Assembly: GCF_016904955.1 (NCBI RefSeq)
Contig: NZ_JADIKE010000037.1
Coordinates: 476,995-540,994 of the forward strand
Direction of reading: 5' to 3'
Length of the DNA stretch: 64,000 bases
Source of the DNA: Dyella flava
GTDB taxonomy: Bacteria > Pseudomonadota > Gammaproteobacteria > Xanthomonadales > Rhodanobacteraceae
Shown: one piece after another, positions 50,816 to 59,688 of the stretch
How positions within the stretch are numbered: the first letter of the stretch is position 1
How the letters are laid out: every line of letters starts with the position of its first letter
The notes under the pieces: model-generated
The model's input: only the letters and a program-made list of their open reading frames with translations
What the model was told of the DNA's origin: nothing
Database searches by the model: none
Position numbers and translations under genes: made by a program

Positions 50816-52222
50816 TTAGTTGGGCGGCAACATCACGCTGAAACGCGCGCCGCCGAACTCTTCCGAGCGATCCACCGTCAACTCGCCCCGATAGGCGCGC
50901 ACGATGTCCTGCACGATGGACAAGCCGATGCCATGCCCCTGCACGCGTTCATCGCCACGCACGCCGCGTTGTAGGACTTTCTCGACCTTGTGCTCGTCGA
51001 TGCCGGGGCCATCGTCTTCCACGCTCATCAATAGGCCCGGGCGCTGACGCCCTGCCTGCGGCAGCACCTTCACCACCAGCAATACGTGGTGGCCGGCCCA
51101 TTTGAAGGCGTTCTCCAGCAAATTGCCCATCAGCTCGAGCAGATCACCCTGTTCGCCGTAAAACGCCGCACCATCCTCGATATCAAATTCGCACAGTACG
51201 TTTTTCGCGGCGTAGACCTTTTCCAGGCTTTGCACCAGATCTTCGGCGTAACCGGCAACCGGCACGGCGCTGGCAAACGTCTGGCGTCCGGTGGTGGCGG
51301 CGCGTGCGAGCTGATAGGCCACCAGCTCATCCATCCTGCGCACCTGGTCGAGCACCGGAAGACGCGCCGTCACGGAAATGTCGCTGGACGATTCAAGCTG
51401 CGAACGAATCACCGCCAACGGCGTTTTCAGACTGTGCGCCAGATCGGCGAGCGTATTGCGATAGCGCGTGCGCTGCTCGCGTTCGCTATCGATAAAGGCA
51501 TTGATGCGCTCGGTAAGCGCAGTCAGCTCGATCGGATATTGGCTATCCAGGTGATCGGTATCACCGCGCTCGACGCGGCTCATGTCATTGGCCACTTTGC
51601 GCAGCGGCGTCAGGCTCCAGTACAGCAGCATCAGCTGCAGCACGATCAGCATCACGCCCAGCGTGGCCAGCCAGCCAACCAGGCTGCGCCGGTAGACGGC
51701 GGTATTACCCTCCAGTTCGTCTTCGGTCTGCGCCACGGTGAAAGTGAGGCGCACGGGATCGTGATCGGGCACGTCCAGCGCCACGCCGAAGCTGTAGTAA
51801 TAGAGTCGTCCCAATTCGGTATCGACCGGGCCGACAAACTGCGATTGCCCCGGCTCCAGCTGATGCAGGAAGCTGAAATCACGCCCCAGCGCAGACGACG
51901 ACTCCCAGTGGAAATCGTTGCCCAGCACCACCGCATACAGGCCCGAGCCCGGACGCGCGAACATCGGATCCGGCGGCGTGTCCGGCATCAACGGCTTGCC
52001 ATCGCGGCGCACGTCGGTGCCGGTGATGTAGGAGATCACATTGTCGTGCAGGCGATCCTGCAGCTTGTTGAGCTCACTGGCCGCATAGGTGCGCGACAAC
52101 GTCCAGCCGATGGCGCCCAGGAATGCAGCCAGCACCAGGCCGGTAGTAAGCGCAGCGCGCGCCGCCAGTGAGAACGGGCGGCGCTGTGCTGCATCATTCG
52201 TCTTCGCTGCGAGGAATGGCAA
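50816..52222 (-). CDS. phoQ: Sensor histidine kinase PhoQ-like
   Basis: 468 residues. Membrane helices at about 21-43 and 180-203 bracket a periplasmic PhoQ-type sensor. HAMP follows, then the H-box LADLAHSLKTPLAVIR with His263, the N-box LMGNLLENAFKWA and the G-boxes DDGPGI and GHGIGLSIV. It should phosphorylate the adjacent PhoP. The frame opens with a TTG at 52222 inside the phoP 3' end; no ATG lies in frame before the first helix, so the exact start is uncertain. Confidence 0.9.
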   Translation of the reverse strand: MPFLAAKTNDAAQRRPFSLAARAALTTGLVLAAFLGAIGWTLSRTYAASELNKLQDRLHDNVISYITGTDVRRDGKPLMPDTPPDPMFARPGSGLYAVVLGNDFHWESSSALGRDFSFLHQLEPGQSQFVGPVDTELGRLYYYSFGVALDVPDHDPVRLTFTVAQTEDELEGNTAVYRRSLVGWLATLGVMLIVLQLMLLYWSLTPLRKVANDMSRVERGDTDHLDSQYPIELTALTERINAFIDSEREQRTRYRNTLADLAHSLKTPLAVIRSQLESSSDISVTARLPVLDQVRRMDELVAYQLARAATTGRQTFASAVPVAGYAEDLVQSLEKVYAAKNVLCEFDIEDGAAFYGEQGDLLELMGNLLENAFKWAGHHVLLVVKVLPQAGRQRPGLLMSVEDDGPGIDEHKVEKVLQRGVRGDERVQGHGIGLSIVQDIVRAYRGELTVDRSEEFGGARFSVMLPPN

Positions 52223-52880
52223 AGCGATACCCGCGTCCGCGCACCGTCTCGATCGGCTTCATCGCTGCGTCCGGATCCAGCTTCCTGCGCAGACGGCCAA
52301 TGAAGACTTCGAGCACATTTGAATCGCGATCAAAATCCTGCTGATAGATGTGCTCGGTAAGATCGGCCTTCGACACCAGTTCACCGGCGTGCAGCATCAG
52401 GTATTCCAGCACCTTATATTCGTAGCTGGTGAGATCGACGGGCTTGCTTTCCACCGACACGGTCTGCGCCGTGGTATCGAGCTTGATCGGACCGCAGGCC
52501 AGCACCGGCTTGGACCAGCCGCTCGCGCGGCGCACCAGCGCGTTGATGCGGGCGAGCAATTCCTCGACATGGAAAGGCTTCACCAGATAGTCGTCGGCAC
52601 CGTGCTTGAGGCCTTCGACCTTGTCCTGCCAGCTGCCGCGTGCGGTGAGAATGAGGATGGGGTAGCGCTGACCGGCTTCACGCAAGGCCCTGACCAGGTC
52701 CATACCCGACATCTTGGGCAGGCCAAGATCGATGATGGCCAGGTCAAATGGAACTTCGCGACCCAGGTAGATGCCCTCTTCGCCGTCCTGGGCGGTATCC
52801 ACGGCAAACCCATCGCGCTTGAGGCGGGCTGCCAGCGTCTCGCGCAGCGGCGCTTCGTCTTCGACCAGGAGGATGCGCAT
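52194..52880 (-). CDS. phoP: Response regulator PhoP-like (OmpR family)
   Basis: 228 residues. Receiver domain MRILLVEDEAPLRETLA with phospho-acceptor Asp51 (IIDLGLPKMSG) and Lys in DDYLVKPF. The C-terminal winged helix has VLEVFIGRLRRKLD and VRGRGYRF. In relatives PhoPQ responds to low Mg2+ and cationic peptides. Its ATG shares a base with the PepSY gene's stop (TAATG) and its 3' end overlaps phoQ by 29 bp. Confidence 0.92.
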   Translation of the reverse strand: MRILLVEDEAPLRETLAARLKRDGFAVDTAQDGEEGIYLGREVPFDLAIIDLGLPKMSGMDLVRALREAGQRYPILILTARGSWQDKVEGLKHGADDYLVKPFHVEELLARINALVRRASGWSKPVLACGPIKLDTTAQTVSVESKPVDLTSYEYKVLEYLMLHAGELVSKADLTEHIYQQDFDRDSNVLEVFIGRLRRKLDPDAAMKPIETVRGRGYRFAIPRSEDE

Positions 52881-53200
52881 TAGTGTTTCTCCTTCTTGCT
52901 TCCGCCATTGGGGGACTTCTTGGTGGATTGTGCCGCAGCCGGTGCACGGGTGGCATCTGACGGAACGGCCAGGACACGAACATGTCCCTCGGGCGTCAGA
53001 ACCTTGATCCGATATTCCACCCTGTGCCCGATCTGGCGCGGCTCAGCCGACAGTACCTTGCCGCCGACCTGTTGTTGTACACGCACAACGGCCTGATCCA
53101 GGCTCAAGCCGTTTTGTGGCGACGACTGGGCTGCGGCCGTGCCAGCCACCAGCAGCCCTGCAACTGCCATCGCCCATGTTAGACCGTGATGTGAACCCAT
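52880..53200 (-). CDS. PepSY-domain periplasmic protein
   Basis: 106 residues. A signal peptide (to about TAAAQ) precedes one PepSY-like domain (LSLDQAVVRVQQQVGGKVLS, then VEYRIKVLTPEGHVRVL) and a Lys-rich tail. It is first in the operon with phoP-phoQ. Such proteins often modulate the partnered sensor kinase from the periplasm. Confidence 0.85.
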   Translation of the reverse strand: MGSHHGLTWAMAVAGLLVAGTAAAQSSPQNGLSLDQAVVRVQQQVGGKVLSAEPRQIGHRVEYRIKVLTPEGHVRVLAVPSDATRAPAAAQSTKKSPNGGSKKEKH

Positions 53201-53302
53201 AGACCCGTGAGTTGAGGGGCCGGAAAGGCATCCGGCTGAGCCGACATACTGCGGAATCGGGGCTGAATAATGACCGGACGACCAATAGGCGCGGGCGCCA
53301 GG

Positions 53303-54316
53303 CTAGGCCGCAACCCGCATCGGGGTGATCGCCTGCTCAATCAATGACCAGCCCGCACCGGATTGATGCGCCCCCTCGCTCAGGGTACGCCGGAATCCAC
53401 GCGCCCCCGGCTCGCCCTGATACAGGCCCAGCAGGTGCCGGGAGATATGTTTCAGCGAGGTGCCTCGCGCCAGCTCCGCCTCGATATATGGACGCATATG
53501 CTGCAAAACATCTTCACGCGCCGGCAACGGCAGGCCGTACAAAGCCGCCTCGACCCGCGCCAGTACGTAGGGGTCGTGATACGCCGCGCGCCCCAGCATC
53601 ACACCGTCCACGTGCGTTAGATGCTCCTGCACTGCTTCCGCCGTGGTGATGCCGCCATTGATAATCACCAGCAACTGCGGAAATTCACGCTTCAGGCGAT
53701 ACACACGCTCGTAGTCGAGCGGCGGAATTTCGCGGTTCTCCTTCGGCGACAAACCCTGCAGCCAGGCCTTGCGTGCGTGCACCACCAGGATCTCGACACC
53801 GGCCGCAAGCATGGTCTCGGTGAAATGCTGCAGGTCCGCATACTCGTCCTGATCATCCACACCGATCCGGCACTTCACCGTCACCGGCACTGATACCGCA
53901 TCGCGCATCGCCTTCACGCAATCGCCCACCAGCTCCGGCTCGCGCATCAGGCAGGCGCCGAAGCGCCCGGACTGCACGCGATCGGACGGGCATCCCACAT
54001 TGAGATTGATCTCGTCATAGCCGGCCTGCGCACCGTAACGCGCCGCCTCGGCCAGTTCCTGCGGATCGCTGCCACCCAGCTGCAAAGCGACGGGATGTTC
54101 CTGCTGGCTGTGCTCCAGCAGGCGCAGCTGCTTGCCGCGTACCAGCGCGGCGCTGGTCACCATCTCGGTATAAAGCCGGGCATGGGGCGACAGCAGCCGG
54201 TGGAAATACCGGCAGTGGCGGTCGGTCCAGTCCATCATCGGTGCGACGGACAAACGCCAACTCTCGCTATTGAGCGACAGGCCGTTCTTTTCAGCGCTTT
54301 TTGCGGGATCACTCAT
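53303..54316 (-). CDS. dusA: tRNA-dihydrouridine(20/20a) synthase DusA
   Basis: 337 residues of a flavin TIM barrel. VAPMMDWTDRHCRYF opens the FMN site; NLNVGCPSDRVQSGRFGACL contains the catalytic Cys; VKCRIGVDDQDEY and INGGI follow. It reduces U20/U20a in tRNA with NADPH. The 5' end of dusA is a known integration target, and a decayed integrase lies just upstream. The reading frame is intact. Confidence 0.95.
   Translation of the reverse strand: MSDPAKSAEKNGLSLNSESWRLSVAPMMDWTDRHCRYFHRLLSPHARLYTEMVTSAALVRGKQLRLLEHSQQEHPVALQLGGSDPQELAEAARYGAQAGYDEINLNVGCPSDRVQSGRFGACLMREPELVGDCVKAMRDAVSVPVTVKCRIGVDDQDEYADLQHFTETMLAAGVEILVVHARKAWLQGLSPKENREIPPLDYERVYRLKREFPQLLVIINGGITTAEAVQEHLTHVDGVMLGRAAYHDPYVLARVEAALYGLPLPAREDVLQHMRPYIEAELARGTSLKHISRHLLGLYQGEPGARGFRRTLSEGAHQSGAGWSLIEQAITPMRVAA
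54222..54256. other. Putative attachment site inside the 5' end of dusA
   Basis: This 35-bp segment, encoding the VAPMMDWTD region of DusA, matches 56335-56369 at 27 of 35 ungapped positions in the same orientation. The pair brackets the integrase remnant, as expected of the two ends of a dusA-integrated element. Confidence 0.6.
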
Positions 54317-54378
54317 AATTTATTGCCGGATATATTCGGCCATTTTCGCACGTTTTTTCGACCTCGATGTAACATGAA

Positions 54379-54732
54379 GTGCAACGCAAGGAGGCATGTT
54401 GCACCGTGGGACCGATTCTTACGCGCCCCAACAGACAGGGCGTGACTCGATATTCGGCCATCATCCGTTTTAAAAAAGGCGGAAAAGTTGTCCATAGTGA
54501 ATTCGAAACGTTTGGCCGCAAAGCACTCGCCAACGAGTGGATGCGGCGGCGCGAATCGGATCTAGACAGCAGCCGAGCGCAGGGCGAGCCATTTGGCAAA
54601 CGCTATATGCTGGGCGATTTGATCAAGTGATATCGCAAGGAGATTGGTGACATCACATCGGTCAAACTGGAGAACAGAGCTTCGGTAAGCGATCACGTAG
54701 CCCTGGACGACGTCCAGGACAGCGACACGTAG
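54379..54732 (+). pseudogene. Decayed tyrosine integrase (N-terminal part)
   Basis: 83 codons encode an integrase arm-binding/SAM-like start (GVTRYSAIIRFKKGGK, then FGRKALANEWMRRRE and LGDLIK). A TGA follows where Trp-Tyr is usual (the frame continues YRKEIGDITSVK), so a TGG-to-TGA change is likely. The frame then runs to a TAG at 54730 without any catalytic Arg-His-Arg-Tyr domain. It lies 63 bp from the dusA start. The lost C-terminal part shows the element can no longer move by itself. Confidence 0.75.
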
Positions 54733-54760
54733 AGGACAGCCATCGACTGGGGACTCACCA

Positions 54761-55156
54761 TCAGGCCGCCGACCGCTTACGCGCGGTCCTGGCAGCGGCT
54801 TTCACTGGCTTTGAGTTAGATGGCCTAGCCACCTTGGCCACCTTCATTGTCTTGGGCCTTGGGGGCTTAGCGGATTTTGCGGTCACCCGAAAATTGACGC
54901 CCAACGCGGCCACAACCTTAGCGATGGTGAAAAACCCCGGCTTGGCGCCTGGTTTGAGCGCCTTGTAAAGGCTCTCGCGACCCAGGCCGCTAATTTCGGC
55001 GATCTGTGACATGCCACGAGCACGCGCGATGTCCGACACCGCGGACAAGAAAAGGTCATCATCGCCCGTGGCGAGGATTTCATTCATGTAGGCCGCAATG
55101 GCCTCGTCGCTGTCGAGATATTCGGCAGGGTCGAACGTCGATAATTTAGTAGACAT
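54761..55156 (-). CDS. Antitoxin of a HigBA-like addiction module (HigA/TIGR02684-type)
   Basis: 131 residues. FDPAEYLDSDEAIAAYMNE is the typical start of this antidote family, and MSQIAEISGLGRESLYKALK is the helix-turn-helix. A basic Ala/Lys/Arg tail of about 45 residues (after FRVTAKSAKPP) is extra. GTAGACATG start at 55156. The cognate toxin gene upstream is broken, so this is now an orphan antitoxin, still likely able to bind the upstream palindrome. Confidence 0.85.
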   Translation of the reverse strand: MSTKLSTFDPAEYLDSDEAIAAYMNEILATGDDDLFLSAVSDIARARGMSQIAEISGLGRESLYKALKPGAKPGFFTIAKVVAALGVNFRVTAKSAKPPRPKTMKVAKVARPSNSKPVKAAARTARKRSAA

Positions 55157-55201
55157 GGCTACGCTCCACTTTCTATTTCTTTCTGGATATTGCTCGGACG
55201 C

Positions 55202-55502
55202 TCACGTATCACAGTCCGCGAGTATCTTTTTCGCCTTCTCGATATCTTTGCGCTGGCTCGACTTATCACCACCGCACAGCAGCAAATAGATCGTCTGGCC
55301 CTTCTTGGCCATGTACACCCGATAGCCTGGTCAGTGGTCGATGCGCAACTCCGTGATGCCATCAAAATGCTTGGCGTCCCCAAAGTTGCGCCTCAGCAAG
55401 GCGCTTGATGCGTACGATCACCTTGGCGCGTGCAGTCATATCCCGCAGGCCTTTCATCCATTTGGAGAACTCGTCCGTTTGTTTGATCGTGAACATGCGC
55501 AT
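55202..55502 (-). pseudogene. Inactivated RelE/ParE-like toxin (HigB type)
   Basis: The first frame reads MFTIKQTDEFSKWMKGLRD and continues to VIVRIKRLAEA. An extra base then shifts the frame: the second frame resumes NFGDAKHFDGITELRIDH, hits a TGA where Gly is expected, and continues PGYRVYMAKKGQTIYLLL and GGDKSS to a stop at 55202. All blocks of the addiction-module killer family are recognisable, so two separate lesions (one insertion, one nonsense) have killed it. The antitoxin start lies 45 bp downstream. Confidence 0.85.
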
Positions 55503-55503
55503 A

Positions 55504-55523
55504 GTGTATCCATATGGATACAC
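55504..55523. promoter_or_regulatory. Palindromic operator of the toxin-antitoxin module
   Basis: GTGTATCCATATGGATACAC is a perfect 20-bp palindrome immediately upstream of the toxin start. Type II antitoxins repress their own promoter at such sites. Confidence 0.75.
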
Positions 55524-55738
55524 ATGCGTCAACGTCATCGCTAAAGCTTACGACGCGCTCCCGATATTGCGGCTCAAACTTAAAGCGTCGACATCGCGGC
55601 CGGTGATCCAATCGCCCGGCGTCGCTGTAATTTATCCATCCGGCCAGCACGCGAACCGCCAGAAATGGATGGACCGAAAGACACTGAGCCCCCCCCGATT
55701 CACCCGAATGGGCTCGATGCAATAAATCAGCACAAAGT

Positions 55739-55772
55739 ATCAGTCAGCGCGGCAAACTCCGCGCTGACTGAT
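55739..55772 (-). terminator. Hairpin after the small secreted protein gene
   Basis: ATCAGTCAGCGCGG and CCGCGCTGACTGAT form a perfect 14-bp stem with a 6-base loop, 24 bp beyond the stop codon at 55796. The downstream T content is modest. Confidence 0.65.
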
Positions 55773-55795
55773 GCCACAGTCATACCTTCCCGTCA

Positions 55796-56152
55796 CTACT
55801 CTTCGGCGATATCACACGAGACATCGCTAGCGGGGAAATAGGTGTCAGGGATGTCCGCATAATGGAAGCCACGGGTAAGAGAAATAGCCGTGATGCGTCC
55901 GTCCGGCGCTGTTTTAATAGAAATATGCCGGGCTATGGCCCAGTTACTTGTATTACCGGGACCATGGTCGTAAACGCCATAGATGAGGTCCTTGCCTCTT
56001 TTGCATAGCACTGTGAAATTGTGCGCCCAGGAACGCGTAATCGGACGCCAACCGTCGGCAGCATTCGGAGCTTCAGTTTGCGCATTGCCATTCGCCGCGC
56101 CAACCATCCCGATAAGAGCCAGCGCGCATCCCACACCCTTTTTGACTTTCAT
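55796..56152 (-). CDS. Small exported protein of unknown function
   Basis: 118 residues. The start MKVKKGVGCALALIGMVG has GGAGGGGGC directly upstream. A signal peptide ends near GNAQ. The mature part includes WAHNFTVLCKRGKDLIYG and SDVSCDIAEE, giving two Cys that may pair. No family is recognised. It lies inside the decayed dusA element and is probably cargo. Confidence 0.65.
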   Translation of the reverse strand: MKVKKGVGCALALIGMVGAANGNAQTEAPNAADGWRPITRSWAHNFTVLCKRGKDLIYGVYDHGPGNTSNWAIARHISIKTAPDGRITAISLTRGFHYADIPDTYFPASDVSCDIAEE

Positions 56153-56334
56153 GCCCCCTCCGCGTGATCCGTGTCGACCCCAAGGCCTTTTCCGCTTTCT
56201 CGGCCACCCTTTGAGAGTCTTTAGGTCGAAGCGGCACTTGTCAATTGGCGTCCGATCAGGAGTGCAACAAGAATGCAACATACGAGTTGCCGGCACTCCA
56301 TAAAGCCAGTCGCACCAGGACTCCGCGGGCACTA

Positions 56335-56369
56335 TCGATCCATTTCATCATGCGGGCTACGGACAAGCG
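56335..56369. other. Putative distal attachment site of the dusA element
   Basis: A diverged copy of the dusA 5' segment: CATCAT and ACGGACAA are exact, and 27 of 35 positions match 54222-54256. The sequence between the two sites (about 2.1 kb) holds the integrase remnant and cargo. Confidence 0.6.
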
Positions 56370-56448
56370 AAGCATCGCATGGAGTTTCCAGTAAACCTGC
56401 TTAATTGCTCAGCTACTTCTCTCCATCCCTTTTTGAACTGCTTCACAC

Positions 56449-56853
56449 TCAACGCCTGTAGCAGGCAACGCGTTCCTCCAGCGTGCCGGCATGCAACTCA
56501 TACAGGTGGTTATCGAAGTCGTAGAAGTAAAGCGAAGCGCCTTCACCCTCCACTCTGGATCTCGGCGGCCTGATATCGACACCCAGTCGGCGTAGCCTTT
56601 GCTCGAACAGCGGCAAGTCGGCTTCATCGACTTTGAAAGCCAGGTGCCGATAGGTTCGCTCTGCAGGAGGCGAGCCTTCCATCGCGGCGATCCACACGCC
56701 ACCCAGCACAAAAAACTTTTCCCTGGATAGCGAAAAGTTCTCGCCCTGACTGTCATAGACCTCTTTCGCGCCCAGGCCATCACATAAGAACGTCGCCATT
56801 CGGTCCAGGTCCCGGACCAGAAAGGTCACGTGGCTGATACCGTCGATCGCCAT
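56449..56853 (-). CDS. fosX: Fosfomycin resistance hydrolase, FosX type
   Basis: 134 residues, the FosX length. Metal ligands are His8, His70 and Glu119; Glu45 in SREKFF corresponds to the FosX general base that lets water open the epoxide. The C terminus YFYDFDNHLYELHAGTLEERV is nearly that of FosX proteins. GGGAG lies before the ATG. It would inactivate fosfomycin without a thiol cofactor. The gene sits just outside the decayed dusA element. Confidence 0.85.
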   Translation of the reverse strand: MAIDGISHVTFLVRDLDRMATFLCDGLGAKEVYDSQGENFSLSREKFFVLGGVWIAAMEGSPPAERTYRHLAFKVDEADLPLFEQRLRRLGVDIRPPRSRVEGEGASLYFYDFDNHLYELHAGTLEERVACYRR

Positions 56854-57285
56854 CAAAATCTCCCGAGCACGTCGATCACGCAAGTCTGCCTTGGGCAAAA
56901 GCAATCGCGAACGTGTCTTTACGCACACGCCAGCATTCTCTCACGCTACCGACCACCCTACGATTTGCGTACAATCAGGGCATTCACTATTTGAACGGTT
57001 GATGGGTGGCCCCAACCCGATCCGTTGCGTACACATGGACGGACACCGTGGTGACCGATGAGTGTTTGGACGGGATGGTCATACGACCTAGATCCAGAAC
57101 GGTGACTGGTCCGTTCTTGGCACCGCACACAAAACAGCGGCTGAGGGTCAAGACTGTATGGGAGATACCTGTCTCTGGTCATCACGGAGACGGGTATCTA
57201 TTTGCCTATTGACGAGAGCGGGGAAATGGCAGCCCCTTTCCCCGCTCGAACCTTTCCCTCAAATTACGAATGTGCGCAAAAATCT
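56854..57285. other. Intergenic region
   Basis: 432 bp without a supported gene. GAGCGGGGAAA (57216-57226) and TTTCCCCGCTC (57237-57247) form an 11-bp hairpin 39 bp after the pectate-lyase-like gene and may terminate it. Confidence 0.5.
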
Positions 57286-58416
57286 TCAGAACGTTTTATG
57301 CGTCACCGTGCCGCTAGTCACCCAACTGCCATTGAAGTAGGAAAGCTCGTCATACACAGTAATGGGCCCTGATGTTGCATTTAGCACCATGCTTACGCTA
57401 GACCCTGTATTACAGAACGACGTATTCCCAGACATCTTGAATTCAATGGGGCGGTTATTTGTAGCAAGCGCCGCAATGTGAGAGGCGTATGCATTTTCTC
57501 CGGCTTGGCTATTGAAGTAACTGGAACATGAAGTAAACGTCATGCCATGAATGTCCACGACTTCCGATGGAAGTCCAGTGGTAGACGACGTAGATGTTTC
57601 CATCAACCATCCATCATTTTTGTTGCTCTCGGCACCGCAACTGACGAAAGCAATTCCCACCATATTCGTCATGGCATAGCCCCAGAGGTTATTGTCGGCG
57701 CCGCATGATATAAAAGATGAATAAGTCATGCCGTTTAGTGACCATCCAATTCCAGTGTTGTTGCTGGCCCAACAGCGGCTCGCCTTAATCGACGTATGGT
57801 AGCCATTGAAGAGAAAGCCTATGCCATTATTACCAGTTGACCAGCATTCCTCGACTGTTCCCATATAAGCATTGATGAACGCAAATCCGTTGTTACCACA
57901 ATTTTGAACTCGAACGTTCCTTATGGTGAAAAGTGAGCAGTAAGTTGATCCACCCACTGTATTACCCGCGCCAACCAAAACGCCGTCGCCAGGCGCTCCG
58001 TTGATCATGATGTCTTCAACACCAAACTGCGCGCCGAAATTGAATGTCAGACCTGCTGATCCAGAACTGGCCGCCGTAAAATCCAAATACGTGCACTGAG
58101 GCCCATCACCACGGACGATAATGTTGTGCACGTCGCCAGTAGCATATGACGTGAAAGCAAGAGTCGCGCTGCATATGTATTGCCCGGCCGGGAAGTACAA
58201 GACACCGCCACGGTAGTCGTTGTTTTGTTGAAGGGAACTGATCGCCGCCTGGATTGCCGCCGTATCGTCTGTGACTCCATTCCCTGTGGCTCCGAAGTCT
58301 TTAACATTCGTCCATATTGTCGAGGCCTGTGTTTGAGCACTCGATTCGCTGGAAACCATCGCCAAGCTGCCACCGATTACCAGAGGAACAGCGCCAAGAA
58401 ATTTCCGTCTTTCCAT
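57286..58416 (-). CDS. Exported pectate-lyase-superfamily beta-helix protein
   Basis: 376 residues. MERRKFLGAVPLVIGG is a Tat-like signal. WTNVKDFGATGNGVTDDTAA is the N-terminal signature of the Pectate_lyase_3/GH28-like superfamily. The body is a right-handed beta helix, with many N-N-x-G-I/W-G rungs. No clear GH28 catalytic Asp triad is seen, so it may be a lyase, a tailspike-like depolymerase or a binding protein. Codon use is less GC-rich than its neighbours, which suggests transfer. GGGGGATCC precedes the ATG. Confidence 0.75.
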   Translation of the reverse strand: MERRKFLGAVPLVIGGSLAMVSSESSAQTQASTIWTNVKDFGATGNGVTDDTAAIQAAISSLQQNNDYRGGVLYFPAGQYICSATLAFTSYATGDVHNIIVRGDGPQCTYLDFTAASSGSAGLTFNFGAQFGVEDIMINGAPGDGVLVGAGNTVGGSTYCSLFTIRNVRVQNCGNNGFAFINAYMGTVEECWSTGNNGIGFLFNGYHTSIKASRCWASNNTGIGWSLNGMTYSSFISCGADNNLWGYAMTNMVGIAFVSCGAESNKNDGWLMETSTSSTTGLPSEVVDIHGMTFTSCSSYFNSQAGENAYASHIAALATNNRPIEFKMSGNTSFCNTGSSVSMVLNATSGPITVYDELSYFNGSWVTSGTVTHKTF

Positions 58417-58865
58417 GGATCCCCCATAATGAAGGTGATTGATGAAATGATTTTTTGCGAGTAAGCATATAGATTGCACGGCCTACGTGATCAAAGGCCA
58501 CATCCCGCGCGCACGTTCTGTGCTCGCAGCAACGCCATGATTCTTGATGCGACTCACCCGATGCGGTAACCGCGCCGCAATATTGACAAACGCCGCCCCA
58601 GCGAAGCGGTACGACTGACGTCCATTGTTTTCCCCTGTCGTTGTAGCGAGTGACAACCGGCGGAAACCTGCCCGTCGGCACGTGAAAAGTTTGTGATGAT
58701 CTGTCTGCGGGGTAATGACAGCTGTGATCGTGTCTACCGACAACGCACTACAGAAATATCCACGCAAGATGTTGCCCCATTCGCCCCACCAGATCGCCTC
58801 ACCTTAAAAACGGCACACTGTTCCTCACGCAGTGTGCCGGGAAGCGATCCTACGGCACGAGCGTG
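58417..58865. other. Intergenic region
   Basis: 449 bp upstream of the beta-helix gene; apart from the terminator at 58806-58839 no feature is recognised. Confidence 0.5.
58806..58839 (-). terminator. Rho-independent terminator
   Basis: On the minus strand CGGCACACTG, a 9-base loop, CAGTGTGCCG and TTTTT. It ends the small gene at 58866-59204. Confidence 0.88.
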
Positions 58866-59204
58866 TTATCCATCCGTCTCCGTTCTAAGCGTGCCGACGT
58901 ACTGACGCAGGTAGTACAGCGCGGCATGCAGCCCACTGGCTTGTGCGGGGGTTAACGGCCAGGGGCTGACGTTGTTGCGCCGGGCTCGGGGAAAAGCACG
59001 CTGGTAGGCGTCGCTGTACGCGAGCAGGTCCTGAATCACTTGACCGGCCAGCGCGGTGCCGGCGAGTCGCATGGTGTCGGTCAGCTTTTTTTCCTGCGCA
59101 AGGCTCAGGGGATAAAGCTGATAGTCGGCGAATGGGACGGATTTGGATTGCGGTTCGGGGGGAACCGATGGGCAAACAGGTGCCGTATGATCTGTGGAGA
59201 CCAT
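58866..59204 (-). CDS. Small conserved-looking protein of unknown function
   Basis: 112 residues from MVSTDHTAPVCPSV, preceded by GAGGTAGTTGAA. A Pro-rich start leads to a helical body (YPLSLAQEKKLTDTMRLAG, then SPWPLTPAQASGLHAALYYL). No signal or membrane helix. A dedicated terminator and good ribosome site support it as real. A GC-rich imperfect hairpin (59234-59268) lies in its leader. Confidence 0.6.
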   Translation of the reverse strand: MVSTDHTAPVCPSVPPEPQSKSVPFADYQLYPLSLAQEKKLTDTMRLAGTALAGQVIQDLLAYSDAYQRAFPRARRNNVSPWPLTPAQASGLHAALYYLRQYVGTLRTETDG

Positions 59205-59688
59205 TTCAACTACCTCACAGTTGTTGTGGTTTAGCGGGTCGTGGGAGTTGAGACCTCTCACGATCCGCGACTTCCATACATTGCTGCATGGGTCATCGGC
59301 GCTGCCTGGTACGCGTTGACGCTGATGACGGGGTCTAATGTATCGAAACGAAGCATTGAAAAATGTAGGGGTTTTCCGGCGATTGGTGTGCGTGGTGGGC
59401 GTTGCCATACGCCCACTTCCGCCGTCGGCGAAACCGGCGGCGCGACAGGCCCATCAAGCCCTGATCCCAGGCGGTCCGATCGGCAGACCGCTTGTCCAAG
59501 CCGCCAGCGGCCCCATATGAACGGCGTCCATAACACAGCCACGGGCCAAATCGCGTAACCTATAGCCCCTATTGCCGGACAAACGTCTGGCGCTCGTACG
59601 GCAACGGCACCCCAGCCTCTCCCCGCGAGCCAGCCCGCTGTGTGGCACAGCGCGCTTCCCCAACCGCACAATCCGAGAAGACAAACCT
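59205..59688. other. Divergent intergenic region
   Basis: 484 bp holding promoters for the small gene and for fpr. The hairpin at 59234-59268 is the only structure seen; the frame open from 59572 is an upstream extension of fpr. Confidence 0.5.
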
